Assembly: GCA_016342685.1 (NCBI GenBank)
Contig: JAEINU010000001.1
Span: forward strand, 1,396,933 to 1,454,937
Direction: 5' to 3'
Length of the DNA stretch: 58,005 bases
Origin: Bacteroidales bacterium
GTDB lineage: Bacteria > Bacteroidota > Bacteroidia > Bacteroidales > UBA12077
Part shown: in pieces, positions 37,008 through 44,385 of the stretch
Layout: each line of letters opens with the position of its first letter
Position numbering within the stretch: position 1 is the first letter of the stretch
Notes under the pieces: generated by a model
The model's input: only the letters and a program-made list of their open reading frames with translations
Database searches by the model: none
What the model was told of the DNA's origin: nothing
Translations under genes and position numbers: made by a program

Positions 37008-37763
37008 ATGAATATAAATTTGGCTGTACTAATTGATGGAGACAACATACCATCAGCATATGTAAAAGAAATGATGGAAGAAATTGCCAAATATGGTAAT
37101 CCAACAATCAAACGAATATATGGTGATTGGACAAAGCCGAATCTGTCTAAATGGAAAAATATATTGCTTGAGAATGCTATTACTCCAATACAGCAGTATG
37201 CATACACAACGGGAAAGAATGCTACGGATTCAGCTATGATAATTGATGCTATGGATATCCTATATTCTGAAAAAGTAAATGGATTCTGCTTAGTTTCAAG
37301 CGATAGTGATTTTACAAGGTTAGCAACACGATTAAGAGAAGCGGGAATGCAAGTAATTGGAATTGGTGAAAAAAAGACTCCAAACCCATTCATAGTTGCA
37401 TGTGATAAATTCGTTTACATCGAAATTTTGAAAACTAAATCTAAAGAAAAAGAATTTGAAGATGATAAGGATTTGGAAAAGGAAACTTTCGATAAAATTA
37501 CGGCAAAGGAAATCAAATTAATTGCTGCAACAATTACAGATCTATCAGATGATGACGGATGGGCTTTTTTGGGTGATGTTGGAAGTTTGTTACAAAAGAA
37601 GAAACCAAATTTTGATCCAAGAAATTATGGATTTCAAAAATTGACACCTCTAATAAACTCAATTGACAAGTTTGAAATAGAGCAAAGGGAAAGCCCCAAG
37701 AGTAGACATAAGTTAATATTTGTGAAAAATAAAGAAAAGCGTATTACACGCGGTCATAAATAA
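37008..37763 (+). CDS. NYN (PIN-like) ribonuclease domain protein with LOTUS/OST-HTH domain
   Basis: A 251-residue protein. Residues 1-140 form a NYN domain: LAVLIDGDNIP (acidic residues 10 and 12), YTTGKNATDSAMIIDAMDIL and FCLVSSDSDFTRLATRLREAGMQVIGIG, like LabA/MARF1 nucleases. Residues about 165-240 match an OST-HTH/LOTUS RNA-binding domain (IKLIAATITDLSDDDGWAFLGDVGSLLQKKKPNFDPRNYGF). It probably cleaves or regulates RNA in the cytoplasm. The intergenic element copy B starts directly after the stop codon. Confidence 0.88.
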   Translation: MNINLAVLIDGDNIPSAYVKEMMEEIAKYGNPTIKRIYGDWTKPNLSKWKNILLENAITPIQQYAYTTGKNATDSAMIIDAMDILYSEKVNGFCLVSSDSDFTRLATRLREAGMQVIGIGEKKTPNPFIVACDKFVYIEILKTKSKEKEFEDDKDLEKETFDKITAKEIKLIAATITDLSDDDGWAFLGDVGSLLQKKKPNFDPRNYGFQKLTPLINSIDKFEIEQRESPKSRHKLIFVKNKEKRITRGHK

Positions 37764-37764
37764 T

Positions 37765-37880
37765 TTGGCGTACCATGGCATTGTCAGACCGATAAACTAA
37801 AACGAAGATAACATCCCGATAGCTATTTGGATTGTCAAACCACCACCCAGCACTATCTGGTTATATTGAGTTATAAACTG
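37765..37880. repeat. intergenic element, copy B
   Basis: Directly after the NYN gene stop. It contains CATTGTCAGACCG, AACGAAGATAACATCCCGAT and ATTGTCAAACCACCACCC in the order of the family core. It shares ACATCCCGATAGCT with copy A, where the other half of a 20-bp palindrome is preserved; here the right half is degraded. Confidence 0.6.
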
Positions 37881-37905
37881 TGCACATAAAAACATCAAAA
37901 CTTAA

Positions 37906-37942
37906 TTTGGGATATAAAAAGCAATTTGGTATTTTTGCCAAA
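37906..37942 (+). promoter_or_regulatory. promoter with ArsR-type operator (site 1)
   Basis: TTTGGTATTTTTGCCAAA at 37925-37942 is an inverted repeat (TTTGG...CCAAA) that contains the -7 element TATTTTTG (37930-37937). TTTG at 37906-37909 gives a -33 element 20 bases upstream. A near copy of the operator occurs at 38675. Repressor bound here would cover the promoter of the rhodanese-arsR genes. Confidence 0.7.
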
Positions 37943-37960
37943 TAGAAAATTTACTTGAAT

Positions 37961-38353
37961 ATGAAACTTTATTTTATACTGATTTGCTGTTTTCTTTTTA
38001 GTATGAATGCAAATAGCCAAAAAGTAAAAGAGATTAGGGCAAAAGATGCTTTCGAAATTGTTAATAACCGAGATTTAGTAAATACCACAATAATAGACGG
38101 AAGAAGCGCTGAAATGTATGCAGATAAACACATCAAAGGGGCTATTAATATAGATGCTTTTAAAGATTCGCTTACAACAGAATTGAAAAACTATTTAGAG
38201 GATAAAAAAATTATAGTTTATTGCACAAATCATCGAAGAAGCGAATTAATAATTGAAAAATTGAAAGAATTACATTACAATGGCAAAATTATATTTATTT
38301 CCGATGGGATAAACGGCTGGATTTCTGCAGGATTTAAAACAATCAGCACTTAA
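37961..38353 (+). CDS. exported rhodanese-like domain protein
   Basis: A 130-residue protein starting at the ATG at 37961; an in-frame TTG lies two codons earlier. The signal peptide (MKLYFILICCFLFSMNANSQ) implies a periplasmic location. The rhodanese fold shows IIDGRSAEMYADKHIKGAINIDAF and the active loop YCTNHRRSE with the sulfur-carrying cysteine. It probably handles persulfide or thiosulfate sulfur. It leads a locus with an ArsR regulator, a cytoplasmic rhodanese and a TauE permease, under a shared operator. Confidence 0.85.
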   Translation: MKLYFILICCFLFSMNANSQKVKEIRAKDAFEIVNNRDLVNTTIIDGRSAEMYADKHIKGAINIDAFKDSLTTELKNYLEDKKIIVYCTNHRRSELIIEKLKELHYNGKIIFISDGINGWISAGFKTIST

Positions 38354-38364
38354 AATCAAGTATT

Positions 38365-38658
38365 ATGAACAAAGTAATCGAAATGGAATTTTTGGAAAAG
38401 GCTGAGATATTTAAGGCCTTGGCTCATCCAACACGCTTATTTATTATTCATACTGTGAAAGATAAAAAAATGTCAGTGAAAGAGCTTACAGAATTAGTTG
38501 GGATTGATATATCCACCATGTCAAAGCATCTTGATATTCTTAAAAAACATAAAATAATTGAAGGAGATAAGTTTAAAAACTTCATCTATTACCGTTTAGC
38601 TATTCCTTGTGTGCTTGATTTCATGAGCTGTGCAATAAAAGTTATAAATAAAAAATAA
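38365..38658 (+). CDS. ArsR-family transcriptional regulator
   Basis: A 97-residue winged-helix regulator. ALAHPTRLFIIHTVKDKKMSVKELTELVGIDISTMSKHLDILKKHKII is the standard ArsR helix-turn-helix. Two cysteines near the C-terminus (IPCVLDFMSC), seven residues apart, could respond to reactive sulfur or a metal. It is encoded between two rhodaneses, and inverted repeats matching ArsR operators precede both 37961 and 38708. Sulfur sensing, as in BigR/SqrR, is a reasonable inference, though its cysteine placement differs from those proteins. Confidence 0.88.
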   Translation: MNKVIEMEFLEKAEIFKALAHPTRLFIIHTVKDKKMSVKELTELVGIDISTMSKHLDILKKHKIIEGDKFKNFIYYRLAIPCVLDFMSCAIKVINKK

Positions 38659-38674
38659 AAAATTTACAAATACA

Positions 38675-38692
38675 TTTGGCTATTTTGCCAAA
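38675..38692 (+). promoter_or_regulatory. ArsR-type operator (site 2)
   Basis: TTTGGCTATTTTGCCAAA is a perfect inverted repeat apart from the central six bases. It shares 16 of 18 positions with site 1 and the same following TAGAAAAT. It overlaps a -7-like TATTTTG and lies 15 bp before the second rhodanese gene. Confidence 0.7.
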
Positions 38693-38707
38693 TAGAAAAT
38701 TAATACA

Positions 38708-39097
38708 ATGAACGAGTTAGAAAAAGTAATTAAAAAAATGGATTTCCAATACTTTGGAACAGGTCAACACAAAATGGAAGCAGAAGTATTTCTTGCTGCT
38801 CAAGAAACAGTTTTTCTTGATGTAAGAGCTAAGGAAGAAATTGAAACGGTTAAAATTGCTTTGTCGCACCATTGCGATGTATTAGAAATTCCAACCGATG
38901 AAGTTCCTGCTCGCATTGATGAAATACCAAAAGATAAATTAATTGGTGTTTTTTGTTCTGCAGGAGTACGTGCAACTATTATTTTCATCTATCTAAAAAG
39001 CATGGGGTATAATAATGTAAAAATAATTTTGGGTGGTTATTCACCATTAATGCAAGCTGTAATGCCTGGTAAACTATTCAAAAGTTTAAACGGGTAA
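38708..39097 (+). CDS. cytoplasmic rhodanese-like sulfurtransferase
   Basis: A 129-residue rhodanese domain without a signal peptide. TVFLDVRAKEEIETVKIALSHHCDVLEIPTDEVPARIDEIP is the usual core, and the active loop is FCSAGVRATI with the catalytic cysteine. It ends 1 bp before the TauE-like permease gene, so the two form one unit: cytoplasmic sulfur transfer coupled to export of a sulfur anion is likely. It is transcribed from its own ArsR operator. Confidence 0.88.
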   Translation: MNELEKVIKKMDFQYFGTGQHKMEAEVFLAAQETVFLDVRAKEEIETVKIALSHHCDVLEIPTDEVPARIDEIPKDKLIGVFCSAGVRATIIFIYLKSMGYNNVKIILGGYSPLMQAVMPGKLFKSLNG

Positions 39098-39098
39098 T

Positions 39099-39875
39099 AT
39101 GAGTATTTGGATATTAGCGGTCATAATTATGCTTATCGCTTTTTTAATGACCATGACCGGACGTGGAGGTGGTAATTTTTATGTACTTACCCTTGTTTTA
39201 TATGGTATTAGCATGAACCTTTCAGCTTCAACAGGACAATTTATATTAATGTGTTCATCCCTTATGGCTTCTATTCTTTTCAGCAAGCAAAAAATGAATC
39301 ATTGGAAGTTGACCATTTTACTTGGAGTATTGATTTTTGTATCAGCTATGGCAGGTGGTTTCTTTGGTCAATATTTTAATGAAAAAATGTTAAAACTAAT
39401 CTTTGCTGTTGTTATGTTTTTAGCAGCATTGCTTATGTTACGAAAGCCAAAGCCAAAACCCAAAAGTAATCGAAAATGGGCTGTAACGCTAAAGTCAAAT
39501 GGTGATGCGTATCAAGTTAACTTATTAGTAACTGTGCCAATTGTATTGCTGACAGGATTTATTTCAGGGATGGTCGGTGTTTCTGGTGGTTCTTTTTTAG
39601 TACCATTAATGCTTTTAACTATGAGTGTTCCTATGCATGTAGCAGTTGGAACCTCAACCACCTTGGTTACCATTTCTGCAGCTGCTGGATTATTTGGTCA
39701 TTTAGGCGCTGGACTATTTGACTTCACTTTAGCTATTCCTTTAGCAATGGGAGGAATTATTGGTGGTTTTGCGGGTGCTAAAATGGCATTAAAATCAAAA
39801 CCTAAAAATCTAAAGTATTTATTTGCAGGCACTCAACTGTTGGCTTCGGTTATAATGATTATCAATATTCTATAA
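39099..39875 (+). CDS. TauE/SafE-family sulfite/sulfur-compound permease
   Basis: A 258-residue membrane protein with about eight helices. The repeated family motif appears as GRGGGNFYVLTLVLYG in the first half and GMVGVSGGSFLVPLMLLTMSVPMHVAVGTSTTLVTISA in the second. The family exports sulfite, sulfoacetate or related anions, or imports thiosulfate-like sulfur. It is adjacent to two rhodaneses and an ArsR regulator, which supports a role in sulfane-sulfur detoxification. Confidence 0.88.
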   Translation: MSIWILAVIIMLIAFLMTMTGRGGGNFYVLTLVLYGISMNLSASTGQFILMCSSLMASILFSKQKMNHWKLTILLGVLIFVSAMAGGFFGQYFNEKMLKLIFAVVMFLAALLMLRKPKPKPKSNRKWAVTLKSNGDAYQVNLLVTVPIVLLTGFISGMVGVSGGSFLVPLMLLTMSVPMHVAVGTSTTLVTISAAAGLFGHLGAGLFDFTLAIPLAMGGIIGGFAGAKMALKSKPKNLKYLFAGTQLLASVIMIINIL

Positions 39876-39898
39876 TATGCCGAAAAAATATTGAAAAG

Positions 39899-40156
39899 AT
39901 GAAAAGCAGCAGAAGATATACTTTTCTTCTACTGCTTTTCTGCATTCCGTATTCCAGTATTTTATTGCAGTGCACAAAAGGATGCAATAAGGCAAAGAAA
40001 TATTCTATAGAACCCGATTTATTTACTAATACAGGTTTTATGGCTATACCTCAAAACAGTCAGAATTTGAATATAACTTCAAGCGAACTTTGCTTATATA
40101 TCGGCAAAGTATTACCAAAAAAATTTAACATATGCTTGCAGGTGATACTTATGTAA
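39899..40156 (+). CDS. small putative lipoprotein, possibly truncated
   Basis: An 85-codon frame starting with a signal-like stretch (RRYTFLLLLFCIPYSSILLQC) that could be a lipobox. The rest has no recognised family. An AAAAAAA run lies near its end, and a short separate frame follows (MLAGDTYVKDN... to about 40212). This could mean the gene was longer and has frameshifted. It follows the TauE gene by 23 bp. Weak call. Confidence 0.35.
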   Translation: MKSSRRYTFLLLLFCIPYSSILLQCTKGCNKAKKYSIEPDLFTNTGFMAIPQNSQNLNITSSELCLYIGKVLPKKFNICLQVILM

Positions 40157-40253
40157 AGGATAATCAAAATCCTTACAATCTGACTCCATATTTAAAACGA
40201 ACATATTTGTAATATCAACATAAAACTTTACCGGTTTCAGATAGTTAATGAAG

Positions 40254-41495
40254 TTACAAGATATAATTACTCTTTTTTTTCAACATATCTCTTGTCTCCA
40301 TTGCAAACTTATTTCTAGCATTTAATTGTAATGCTTTATTATTAAAGATCGTGGCATTTTCAAAATCGTCAATCATATAATATGTACGAGCTAAATAAGC
40401 ATCAGCCATCTGTGCTTTCGGATAATACTCTTTGCATTTTTTTAAGACTAAAATCTTTTCATCCGTATTATTTCTTGTAAAAAGCAGATAAGTCAGCAAG
40501 TAAAAATCATTTTCAGGTGGAATAATTGAAATTCCAGTTTTACTCGACAAATTTGTATAATGTTTAACGAAGAGCTCAGTTGCATTGGATGTTTGTGACT
40601 CAGTTAATTCAAATCCCCAGTCCTCGAACATAAATAATAAAGCATCCGTTATCGTTGCAGGATATATTGAATGATGATTGGCATTATCCAATTCAATGTA
40701 TTTAAATGAAAAATTTTTTTGATTTTTTTTCAATAGTTCATTAATTAATTCTTCATTCTCTACAAAAGGAATTTCTTTATCCATTTTGCCACAAGCTAAA
40801 ATCAATTTCTTCTTGTTAATAGAAGTTATATCATTTTGTAAAAAGCTCTCTCTTATTAATGTAACTAAATATTTTGATTCAGTTGGTGCTGTACAATAAT
40901 AGGCATTGAAATCACTTGAATTACTAAACATTGATTTTAATACAAACCCACCACCTAATGAATGTCCTATCAAAGTTTTATATCCATTGGTTCGATATTT
41001 ATTACTTATATAAGTGATTAATTCTTGCGAAATGAATTTGTTGATACTTGCCCAATCATTCTTATAATGCAATTCTCGACCACCATTAAGAGTCCTAAAT
41101 CCAATTACTATCGTTTCAGGAACTGTATGCAAAGCCCCGTTTTCTATATGATATGGTTGTCCTAAATAATTTGATATTTCATAATACATACTGCTTCTTT
41201 GCTTATGCCCAATTATTACTTGGATAGGATAAGTGTCATTAGTATTAAAATAATTAGTAGGTAAATAAATATCAATTATTCTGTTACTATTCAATATCTG
41301 TGATGATATCGTATCTGTAATAATAAGTTTATTTTTTAATTCTTGACCAAAACTGTAATTATTCATTATGAGTATAGATATTGCGAAGAATAGTACGAAT
41401 AACTTTTTTTTGATTTTAAGATTTTTTTTGTTGCGTTGAGTTATTGAATTTTGTTTCTTGGTTTGTAATGCTACTAACGTTCTTAACATACCCAA
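40254..41495 (-). CDS. exported alpha/beta-hydrolase (esterase D-like) with C-terminal TPR
   Basis: A 413-codon frame. A hydrophobic signal (KKKLFVLFFAISILIMNNYSFGQ) lies unusually far in, at about residues 30-52. The first ATGs fall inside intergenic element C (41474-41617), so the true start may be a nearer non-ATG codon. The hydrolase part resembles the esterase family PF00756: IDIYLPTNY, IVIGFRTL and the nucleophile elbow IGHSLGGGF. The end (LLFTRNNTDEKILVLKKCKEYYPKAQMADAYLARTYYMIDDFENA) looks like TPR units. Periplasmic esterase of unknown substrate. Confidence 0.7.
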   Translation of the reverse strand: MGMLRTLVALQTKKQNSITQRNKKNLKIKKKLFVLFFAISILIMNNYSFGQELKNKLIITDTISSQILNSNRIIDIYLPTNYFNTNDTYPIQVIIGHKQRSSMYYEISNYLGQPYHIENGALHTVPETIVIGFRTLNGGRELHYKNDWASINKFISQELITYISNKYRTNGYKTLIGHSLGGGFVLKSMFSNSSDFNAYYCTAPTESKYLVTLIRESFLQNDITSINKKKLILACGKMDKEIPFVENEELINELLKKNQKNFSFKYIELDNANHHSIYPATITDALLFMFEDWGFELTESQTSNATELFVKHYTNLSSKTGISIIPPENDFYLLTYLLFTRNNTDEKILVLKKCKEYYPKAQMADAYLARTYYMIDDFENATIFNNKALQLNARNKFAMETRDMLKKKSNYIL

Positions 41496-41617
41496 TAGTG
41501 CAGGATTTCATTGCTCTAAATTTTCAGACCGATAATGAAACCGAAGATAACAAAACTTAGTCAAACCGCCAAAGCCACCGTATTATCTGCTGATGTTGTG
41601 TTGGCGATAGTTGTTAT
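41474..41617. repeat. intergenic element, copy C
   Basis: It contains CCAATAGTGCAGG, TTTTCAGACCG, AAACCGAAGATAACAAAA and CTTAGTCAAACCGCCAAAG, all matching the family. The right end touches the stop codon of the LytTR gene at 41618. The left end runs into the first codons assigned to the esterase. Confidence 0.75.
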
Positions 41618-42394
41618 CTAATTTGATCTGTTATTTTTCAAGATTTCTTTAACCACTTTTCTATAACTACGCCCTATTGTTAAAATCACATCATCCACCA
41701 TGACTTCATCAGATGAAATATTTTTTATTCTATCTGTATTAATAATAAATGAACGGTGAATTCTTAAAAAAATATCCGGTAATCTGGAAGCCAAATTGCT
41801 GATTTTCTCCTTACTAATAATCTGATCTTTTATAGTAATAACCTTAATATAATCCGATAAACTTTCAATGTAAACAATATCGTCATATGGTATTTTTGCA
41901 ATTTTCCTATTGGACATAATTTCAAGAAACGATTTCTTCATTTTCTCTTTTTCGTCTAGAAGTTGTTGAATTACTTGTCGATTTTCTAATATTTGATGTA
42001 TCATTAATAAAAACGATCCTATAAATACCAGTAAATACAATATTACGGCCAATAAAATAATTTGAATTGCATTCGGGCTCAATTTCTGAAAACTTAAATT
42101 TACCAGATATACATACGAAAAAACTAAAACCATCATTTCAAAGTAAACTGAAACAATAGCCGTACTAAAGGTATATAGTGCAAATTTTCCATACTTTTTA
42201 GTGAGGTAATATTTAGGTACAAGGAAATAATTAAAAAAATAGGAAGTTCCTAAAACAATTGGAAGAAGCATGCAAACGAAGAAAAATGCCGCCATATTGT
42301 TTCCCCAAGAAAATCCAAATACAAATGTTAAAACAAGTATAACAAATATCCAATATGCGATATGATAATACGGATTTTTTGATTTTTTATTCAT
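41618..42394 (-). CDS. membrane-bound LytTR transcriptional regulator
   Basis: About 258 residues from the ATG at 42394 (MNKKSKNPYYH); a start at 42457 adds 21 residues of no similarity. Four membrane helices fill the first 135 residues. A coiled linker (QVIQQLLDEKEKMKKSFLEIM) is followed by a C-terminal LytTR DNA-binding domain: RKIAKIPYDDIVYIESLSDYIKVITI and LPDIFLRIHRSFIINTDRIKNI. There is no receiver domain, so it probably senses a membrane signal directly. It is divergent from the ExbB-like gene and its cluster, the likely targets. Confidence 0.85.
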   Translation of the reverse strand: MNKKSKNPYYHIAYWIFVILVLTFVFGFSWGNNMAAFFFVCMLLPIVLGTSYFFNYFLVPKYYLTKKYGKFALYTFSTAIVSVYFEMMVLVFSYVYLVNLSFQKLSPNAIQIILLAVILYLLVFIGSFLLMIHQILENRQVIQQLLDEKEKMKKSFLEIMSNRKIAKIPYDDIVYIESLSDYIKVITIKDQIISKEKISNLASRLPDIFLRIHRSFIINTDRIKNISSDEVMVDDVILTIGRSYRKVVKEILKNNRSN

Positions 42395-42541
42395 TCTTTT
42401 TGATTTTTTCAAGCTAATTTCGGCAAAGATATGAAAATTACAAGTTTGAGTCGACAAACAACCTGGTAAGAACTGGATTCGACCTTGACGAATTTCGATA
42501 TCTCAAGTACTTTGGCAGAAGTATTAATCAAAAAAATTATT

Positions 42542-42940
42542 ATGAAAAATTTATTTTACCAAGGCGGTCCGTTTTTTATGGGTGCTTTAACAATCTTATT
42601 AATTATTACGACTACATGGTTTATTTATCATTTTATTTTTAGTTATAATTCTAAAAAAATAAACCAAGAAAAATTATTACGCTTGTTTGGTTACGGAAAA
42701 TCTATGGGTTTATTTGCCCTGACAACTGGAATTTTAGGCCAGATGATGGGACTTTCTGCCATGTTTTCATCAATTAAAGAAGTAATAGAAAAGACAGGTG
42801 ATATTGACCCTATGTTGGTGTTTGGAGCGATAAGAGTAACTATGATTGTAACCATTTATGGGATACTTATTTATCTATTTTCATTAGTGTTATGGTTTAT
42901 AGCCAGTACAATGATTGAAAAAAAACTAAATAATAAGTAA
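42542..42940 (+). CDS. small MotA/TolQ/ExbB-like membrane protein
   Basis: About 132 residues from the ATG at 42542; an upstream in-frame ATG at 42485 lies in the probable promoter. Three helices are visible. GLFALTTGILGQMMGLSAMFSSIKEVIEKTGDIDPMLVFGAIRVTMIVTIYGILIY follows the ExbB/TolQ core (gating glycines, then IDP.LV). No ExbD/TolR partner gene is nearby, and the protein is shorter than ExbB. It could work with a distant ExbD or as a stand-alone channel-like protein. Confidence 0.65.
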   Translation: MKNLFYQGGPFFMGALTILLIITTTWFIYHFIFSYNSKKINQEKLLRLFGYGKSMGLFALTTGILGQMMGLSAMFSSIKEVIEKTGDIDPMLVFGAIRVTMIVTIYGILIYLFSLVLWFIASTMIEKKLNNK

Positions 42941-42995
42941 TATTAACAGCAAACTTAGGGTATAACACTATGATTGCTCAAAAAAAAATTGAACT

Positions 42996-44342
42996 ATGAA
43001 AATAAATATAATTCTACTTTTAATAACTTTCACTTTATTTGGTTGTAATCAAAAATCAAATGCTAATGAAAATACAGGCAAAAGTGGTACTACAGAGAAT
43101 ATTAAAGAGATCTTCGCTTTAACGGATTATCAACAAGATTTTGAAAAAATGACTGAGATATTAGTTAAAAACCATCCTCAACCCTACGCCTTTATAAGTG
43201 AAGATTCTTTAAAAAAACTGATTAATCTTCAATATGATAAAATCACTGATTCAACAACAATAGGAGAATTCTTGTGGATATGCAAGTCGGTTGTTACAGC
43301 TATTAATTGTGGACACACTAATATTATGTTACCCGCCAAATTTGGTAGAGTCTCAAAGTCACTGCTTTTTCCAATAAAAGCCAAATATGTAAATTCCAGA
43401 TTATACATTGTTGATGCAAAGAATAATTCTGATAAGGTATCTGAAGGAGATGAGATTTTGAAAATAAACGGAGTTGATGTGGAAACTCTTCAAAAAGAGA
43501 TATTTCAACATCTCCCTTCGGATGGTTTTAATGAAACTGTAAAACATGAAAGTACGAATCTTTATTTCTACTGGTTTTCCTCAATGTTTTTCGACTTCCC
43601 TACTTCTTATACAGTTACTGTAAAGCAAAACGGAAATATGGAAGAAATAAAATTAGAAGAAGCCGTGAACCTTGAAGCTAAAAAGACATTTTTAGATGAT
43701 TGTGAAAATCAACTTTGTTTTGATATGAATCAAGAAAGCAGTACGGCAATAATCACAATTCGTTCTTTTGGTTATTATGGAAAAAAAAGGTTCCCAATTT
43801 TCGAGTCATTTGTTGATAGTTGTTTTTATCAAATTAAAGAAAACAAAATTCAGAATTTGATAATAGATTTAAGAAATAATACCGGAGGTGATCCTTTTTG
43901 TGGTTCATATCTTCTTCAGCATTTAGCAAATAAATCATTTACTTATTTTCATAAAGATATTAAGAGATATTCTGACTTAAAAAAGACCATTCAGCCAAGT
44001 TCAAATGGTTTTAAAAATAAGCCATACATATTAATTAATGGGTTATGTTTTTCAACCACAGGACATTTTTGTTCTTTAGTTAAAGAAAATAACTTAGGAA
44101 TCTTTGTTGGAGATGAAACAGCAGGAACATATACTTGTAATGACTTTAGTAAAAATTTTACGTTAAAAAATACAAAGCTTACATTACGTGTTGCAAGACA
44201 AATATGTAAAACTACTGCAAGCAATTTAACCAACGAACATGGAATTATTCCTGACTATTATGTTATTCCTAATATTGATAACATTTTAAACAATACAGAT
44301 ACTGTATTAAACTATACTTTAAAACTAATAGAGAAAGAATAA
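42996..44342 (+). CDS. S41 family peptidase lipoprotein
   Basis: A 448-residue protein with a lipoprotein signal (MKINIILLLITFTLFGC, lipid cysteine 17). A PDZ-like part (VSEGDEILKINGVDVETL) precedes the tail-specific protease domain: NLIIDLRNNTGGDPFCGSYLLQHL and the nucleophile region NGLCFSTTGHFCSLVKENNLGIFVGDETAGT. It probably faces the periplasm or cell surface. Located between the ExbB-like gene and a lipase-like gene on the same strand. Specific substrate unknown. Confidence 0.85.
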   Translation: MKINIILLLITFTLFGCNQKSNANENTGKSGTTENIKEIFALTDYQQDFEKMTEILVKNHPQPYAFISEDSLKKLINLQYDKITDSTTIGEFLWICKSVVTAINCGHTNIMLPAKFGRVSKSLLFPIKAKYVNSRLYIVDAKNNSDKVSEGDEILKINGVDVETLQKEIFQHLPSDGFNETVKHESTNLYFYWFSSMFFDFPTSYTVTVKQNGNMEEIKLEEAVNLEAKKTFLDDCENQLCFDMNQESSTAIITIRSFGYYGKKRFPIFESFVDSCFYQIKENKIQNLIIDLRNNTGGDPFCGSYLLQHLANKSFTYFHKDIKRYSDLKKTIQPSSNGFKNKPYILINGLCFSTTGHFCSLVKENNLGIFVGDETAGTYTCNDFSKNFTLKNTKLTLRVARQICKTTASNLTNEHGIIPDYYVIPNIDNILNNTDTVLNYTLKLIEKE

Positions 44343-44385
44343 TTTGTGTTTTTACAATAATATAAAAACAAAAAAATAAACGAAT

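Noticed and set aside
39899-40212. Programmed frameshift joining the 85-codon frame to a following short frame
   Set aside because: The A7 run is suggestive, but the downstream frame has a stop just before its own ATG, so a simple shift does not join them.
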